NCBI GenBank assembly: GCA_025331565.1
Contig: JAFREQ010000014.1
Location: forward strand, 12,636,001-12,700,000
Direction of reading: 5' to 3'
Source of the DNA: Holacanthus passer
Lineage: Eukaryota; Chordata; Actinopteri; Pomacanthidae
Length of the DNA stretch: 64,000 nt
Position 1 is the first letter of the stretch. Each line of letters begins with the position of its first letter. A model generated the notes under the pieces. It made no database searches, had not been told where the DNA came from, and saw only the letters and a program-made list of their open reading frames with translations. Shown here one piece after another: positions 59,487 through 64,000 of this stretch. The position numbers and the translations under genes were made by a program.

Positions 59487-60696
59487 TTGGTGACTTCTTT
59501 CTCTCTGTGTCTGTACATTTACAAAGATTTTGGATCACTGCTCTTTTCCAAACTCCTTGCAGCCACAATTACTTGAAAACGTCTTTGCATAATTTGTGAC
59601 TAGCAGTGTAGTTGAAATATGTGGTGATGCGCAATGTCGCTCCGAGGGTTGTATTAGCTCATATAGGTGTGCGTGCCCTCCCCCATCTGGAGAGGTGCAT
59701 GATGGGGTGTTAGTAATCAGTCTGATGTGACCTTCCAGGTGGATGTTATTCTCTGGGGAACTGTGGGAGGATTAAACTGGAGCAAAGCTAATTTAACTCT
59801 GGCTACCCACATGTTGTATAAATGTATTGACTACTAGGCATCACAGAGGATGATGTAGAAGTCTAAATATTGGTATATAATATAATATATATTCATTCAT
59901 TTGCTTTTGAGATCATGTGCACACTCAGTGGCTGGTATGATATGAATAAACATGAGTACATCAGTCATGGAGGCAACAAAAGGCCTGAGTGAAGCAACTC
60001 AACTCTGCATGAAATAATGCAGAAGGATTTTTGCAGATCAAGTCTGGAGCCTTGAGTGTTTGACGTCAGCCCAAACAATCATCTTGCTCGAACAGTGAGT
60101 TTGTGTGCCTGCATGCATCCTACGTCAGACTGCTGAACTGAATTGCATTTCCAGATAGACAAAAAGATCCCAATCTTTTTTCCCCATGTTGCTTTTCTCT
60201 ACCATATTTGAGTTTGAGTTTGCCTTGACTGACGACTAACTCATTACTAGTGTTCTCGGCCTATTTGCCTGCAGAGTGTGAACTTAAACGAAGGCAAAGA
60301 TTTCATCATACATTTAAAGTCCATGATGATGACACAGCTGTGCAACCATATAAATAACTAAATGCCATTAAAAGTCCTGTTCTATCAGCAGGAATCAGTG
60401 TTGATGTGCAGAGTAAGAAGATTTTTTTCCCTGGGATTTCAGGTGTTGCAGTTACTTGTTAAATGTGAGAGCTCCCCCTACTGATGAGACCTGAGATGAC
60501 AATGGAAAACAATATTTGATCAGCAGTTGTAATTGAGCATGTAATCAGCCCACCTGTGTTCAGTTTAATAGAGGAAAAGGAAACTGAGAATAATCCCCAA
60601 CCTAGCATGGCTGCAAAACACACTGAACACAGCTTGTAATGGTAATGCAGGCAGTGTGTGTGTGCGTGCGTGTGTGTGTGTTTGTGCTCTGAGGTT
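59487..60696. other. gene-poor interval, no exon recognised
   Basis: AT-rich, non-coding, with a short TG tract (about 60655-60682). No known repeat is recognised. Confidence 0.45.
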
Positions 60697-60756
60697 GATA
60701 AGATAAGATAAGATAAACCTTTATTCGTCCCACAGTGGGGAAATTTACAGATGCAC
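60697..60756 (-). mobile_element. LINE tail fragment, reverse orientation
   Basis: GATAAGATAAGATAAGATAA is followed by ACCTTTATTCGTCCCACAGT and GGGGAAATTTACAG. Read in reverse this is the CCCCACTGTGGGACGAATAAA tail with a TTATC repeat, as in the LINE inside sort1 (13880-13927). Only the 3' terminus is present. Confidence 0.65.
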
Positions 60757-62940
60757 TTTTCTTATCTGCTGTGGGTGGATAGAACGGGTGTCAGTGGTGG
60801 TGGTGGTGGAGGAGGGGTGATGATGGGGTGCAGGTGGGGGGTGGAGGGGTGGTGGGGGGATGAAGTCGGGGGTTGCCATGGAAACCATTGTATTTCCCTC
60901 CCCGTGATTGGTGCTGCTGGCGTGAGCAAGGATCTGCTATTTCTGTCATTATTCAACACCTCAGACACGAGCGCAGTCACAGGACACACACACAAGCATT
61001 AACAAACACAAAGACTCCTCTATACTCCATTTCTGTCTTCAAACCATCTTCTATCATAGTCATTGCATCTTGGCTTATTATACATAAAAACTCTCAGGGC
61101 GTTATTTATCAATTGGTGCCACAGTTTACTCACTTCAGGGGAGGATGAATATCTGATACTGTCTTCCTACAGTACTGTCTTCCTACAGATCCTACAGATA
61201 TGAGCCACCACGGCAGCAGCACACTGTCTGATCATCAAACTGTCCCGGCTACAAGGATCCACCCAAAAACAACGACATGCAAGAAAAAGCAGGTTCATGT
61301 CAGGTAACCTCTGTTGATCCGAACAGTGACGCGGTACTGTGATCAATAAATGAACATGTGTTCAATTTACCGATTGATTTATCAGTCAAAGGAAGCAATG
61401 ACTCATGAACTAGTCAGGGTTTGTGAAGCTGCACTTCCACTGATGAATGAATTCCTCAGGAAACACGCTGCATGAAAGAGAGATGTCACGTACTGATGTG
61501 TGGCCCATTCATGCAAATCCTGAGGGAGGAATAAGCAATTTTCAGAGCATCAACTGAGACAAGAAAACCTAAAAATAGAGCTCATACACTGCACATTGGA
61601 CAACAGAGGCGATACACAGTAGAATACAGTAATGTGAAAAAATTAATAGAGTTGACAGACACAACAGCCACCTCCATACGTTAAAAGGTTACTCCTTGTG
61701 TCCAAAGCACATTGTTATTAAAATCACCTCATTTGGCACTTTTACTATGAGTATAAATCACTGAGGTTATGAGCTAGAGTTTACAAGAGAGTGTTTACAA
61801 GAGTTTAATCTTAAAAAAAAAATACTCAAGATAATGAGATATCATAAAATCACTCTGTAACCATCTCATGATATTCATAAAGCTCTGTTGTAAAAGCTCC
61901 ACATATCTCTCCTCTTATTCAAGTGGTAAGACCGGAATTGACCCAAGCATTACTTAATCTTAGATATTTTCATCTGACATTACTTTTAGTGCCAAATGGA
62001 TTGTGTATTGTAAGAGGAGTAGGTGTAATAAACAGCACAGCTCCAGCCTACACCTTTTTGGTCTGTAGAAAATCTTCTCGCTTGTATTACGGGGTTGTTG
62101 TGTTTTCTACTGTGTTGTTAGTTGCATATTTCTTATATATATATATATATATATATATATTTGCAAAATTGTTTATAATTATAGATTGAAAAATGTGTGT
62201 ATATATGGGTGATGTGATGTATTATTTAAGTTTTAATTGAAATGAATTGCAACCTGCTCTCAAGCTTGTTTCTATATATATGTATATGAAATATACAAAA
62301 ACAAAGTTCTTTAAAACCAATATAACATTCAGTCTTGTTTTGTTCAACTAACAGACAGAGGATAATTCATACAAAACAATATAAAACACAAACATATTAC
62401 TTTTGCTTGCTTAAAGAACAATATCATTTTATTTATTGCTTTACTACAACAACTACTACTACTTTATTAATTAATTGTTTCAGCTCTCTTGTCATTTCTT
62501 ACTTGTTGTGTGTTGGTTGTTTGACTTCATATGTTTCTGTTTCAGACACATATTTAAGTTCTGTTCTCATGAGTCTCCTTGATTAAATAATAACTCTATA
62601 CTAATATTTACAAAATATCATGAAAATGGAGTTAAGAGTTCTAGAGATCCACGTTTAAAAAAATCCATCGGCTCCTGCACCTCACACTCCAGCTGTAAAC
62701 AAACTCATTCCTCCAGGCAGGAACTAGTTTAGTAAGTGTGACATGTATGTTGTGTGGCTTTTGCAAATGTTAATCTCAGCTCATTAACATTAACCACTGG
62801 GATTCTTTGCCCCTCTGTGAATCAATAATCCAGCCTCGTGAGACGGCTTTTGTCGGATTGTGCATCGAGGGAGATCCTGAGCACAAGGAGACAGAGAATT
62901 ATAGAAATTCTGATCCAGAGGATAAAGGTCATTTTCTCTC
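60757..62940. other. gene-poor interval, no exon recognised
   Basis: Contains a G-rich, GGT/GGG-biased segment (about 60796-60870) and an uninterrupted TA dinucleotide run (about 62138-62160). No coding exon or named repeat is seen. Confidence 0.45.
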
Positions 62941-63196
62941 CTAATTGTTGGCTACTTCAGCACCTGATGTGACCTGCGATGGGATTAGTTGGACGGCTGC
63001 AAAGCACATCCATCCCTTCAGTGAAGAGGCCCAGAGACAGCAAGGCACTAAGACCCAGTGGAGAGCAGTGGAGGCTGGGTGCTGCCTTCCCACCCGCCGC
63101 CTGCCTGTCTGCTCTGCACGGCTCTGCAGTTGCCCTGGGCACGTGCCGGAGCCAGTACATGTGTGTGTGAAAGTGTGTGAGGGTGGACGTGTGAGT

Positions 63197-63239
<43 letters not shown>

Positions 63240-63510
63240 ATCACAAGGCTGGAAGACCGGAGCCCAAATTTTTGCTCTGTTCCATCTCTCCCTTCTGCCC
63301 TCCCACCTGGATCGAAGACCTGGCTGGAAGAGAGCTGAGAGGAGGAGGAGGAGGAGGAAGAGGGTGTGTGTGTGTGTGTGTGTGTATGTGTGTGTGTTTG
63401 AAGGGATGGAGAAGGGGGGACGGTCAGCTTGTGAACGGGGAGGGATGGGTGGGAGGTGATGACGAGATGAAAGGGGCCAGGTGAAGAGGAGACACAGGAG
63501 CACCCCTCTC

Positions 63511-63543
<33 letters not shown>

Positions 63544-63669
63544 TCTGTGACGTGTGTGTGTGTGTGTGTGTGTGTTGGCTGTGTGTGCGGGAGAGAGAGC
63601 GAAACAGGTCGACTCTCCTTCAGTAGACTGTGAACCTGCACAGGAGGAAGCAGCCCTCTTCAGACTGAG
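62941..63669 (+). promoter_or_regulatory. GC-rich, microsatellite-bearing region with a possible first exon
   Basis: After 20 kb of AT-rich DNA, composition rises sharply. TG runs occur at about 63189-63238, 63366-63402 and 63551-63574, a GGA run at about 63340-63360 and a CT run at about 63508-63546. The block ends CTTCAGACTGAG|GTATGT, a good plus-strand donor with exon end at 63669. This fits a promoter and non-coding first exon of a plus-strand gene whose body lies beyond the window. In mammals GPR61 follows AMIGO1 in this orientation, so gpr61 is a reasonable guess from synteny, not from sequence. Confidence 0.4.
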
Positions 63670-64000
63670 GTATGTCACTGACTTATAACCACACACATCT
63701 CCACACATACCTGCCCAGTCAGCAGAGTGTGTGTGTGTGGGGGAGATGTGTGTGTTTTGGGGTGGAAGTTAGGATGCTGGAAAGGTGGGATGGCGGTAGA
63801 ATCTGACTCAGGACTCAATGTTTCCTTTCACCATATCACATATCACATCATCTCTGTGCACAACATTACTGGAAAGAGATTTCACTTATGTTATTTTAAA
63901 CTCCTGGTTGTCACTTGCATGTTGCTGCCGAGCATTGAAAGTGTTTCGTAATGAAAGGGACACTTGAACAACAGGCTAGTTTTCTTCTTGCAGTAAACAC

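Noticed and set aside
59641..59705. Possible tRNA-like segment
   Set aside because: No B-box GGTTCGANTCC or cloverleaf could be drawn; the same search elsewhere in the window found none.
63048..63641. 197-residue open frame on the minus strand
   Set aside because: It is made of TG, CT and GGA microsatellites read as His/Thr, Arg/Glu and Leu runs, with no domain. The open frame follows from simple repeats lacking stop triplets.

Overview
This 64 kb window is nuclear DNA from a ray-finned fish. It is probably a percomorph teleost, judging from compact intron-rich genes, abundant short interspersed repeats of types common in percomorph genomes, and a Tc1 transposon. All genes are eukaryotic, with GT-AG introns. 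I see no operons, CRISPR arrays, viral genes, rRNA or tRNA genes.

Layout: (1) 0.84-3.35 kb, minus strand: the first six coding exons of nfya (CCAAT-binding factor subunit A); its DNA-binding exons lie off the left edge. (2) 4.67-5.81 kb, plus strand: complete three-exon ngrn (neugrin, mitochondrial). It is divergent from nfya across a shared promoter carrying CCAAT boxes and an ETS-type site. (3) 9.0-20.9 kb, minus strand: complete 20-coding-exon sort1 (sortilin), tail-to-tail with ngrn. (4) 24.8-27.0 kb, plus: six-exon synaptophysin-like gene (sypl2 by position). (5) 29.4-33.75 kb, plus: nine-exon atxn7l2. (6) 39.65-41.2 kb, minus: amigo1 with its whole coding region in one exon and a spliced 5' UTR reaching about 42.4 kb. 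(7) 42.6-62.9 kb: a gene-poor interval holding microsatellites, a tandem duplication, several old interspersed repeats, a decayed Tc1 transposon (56.27-57.77 kb), a long hairpin (59.4 kb) and AT-rich non-coding stretches that may be regulatory. (8) 62.9-63.67 kb: GC-rich, microsatellite-laden DNA ending in a good splice donor, possibly the first exon of the next plus-strand gene.

The order sort1 - sypl2 - atxn7l2 - amigo1 matches the human 1p13.3 neighbourhood (SORT1-PSMA5-SYPL2-ATXN7L2-CYB561D1-AMIGO1-GPR61), but psma5 and cyb561d1 are not visible. The left pair nfya-ngrn belongs to other human chromosomes, so a synteny breakpoint lies between ngrn and sort1 at about 6-9 kb. The genes have unrelated jobs: transcription factor, mitochondrial rRNA factor, sorting receptor, membrane vesicle protein, SAGA component and neuronal adhesion molecule. 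The coherence of the window is positional, not pathway based. I found no convincing undescribed system. The best leads are the nfya/ngrn promoter, the 59.4 kb hairpin and the non-coding interval beside amigo1.
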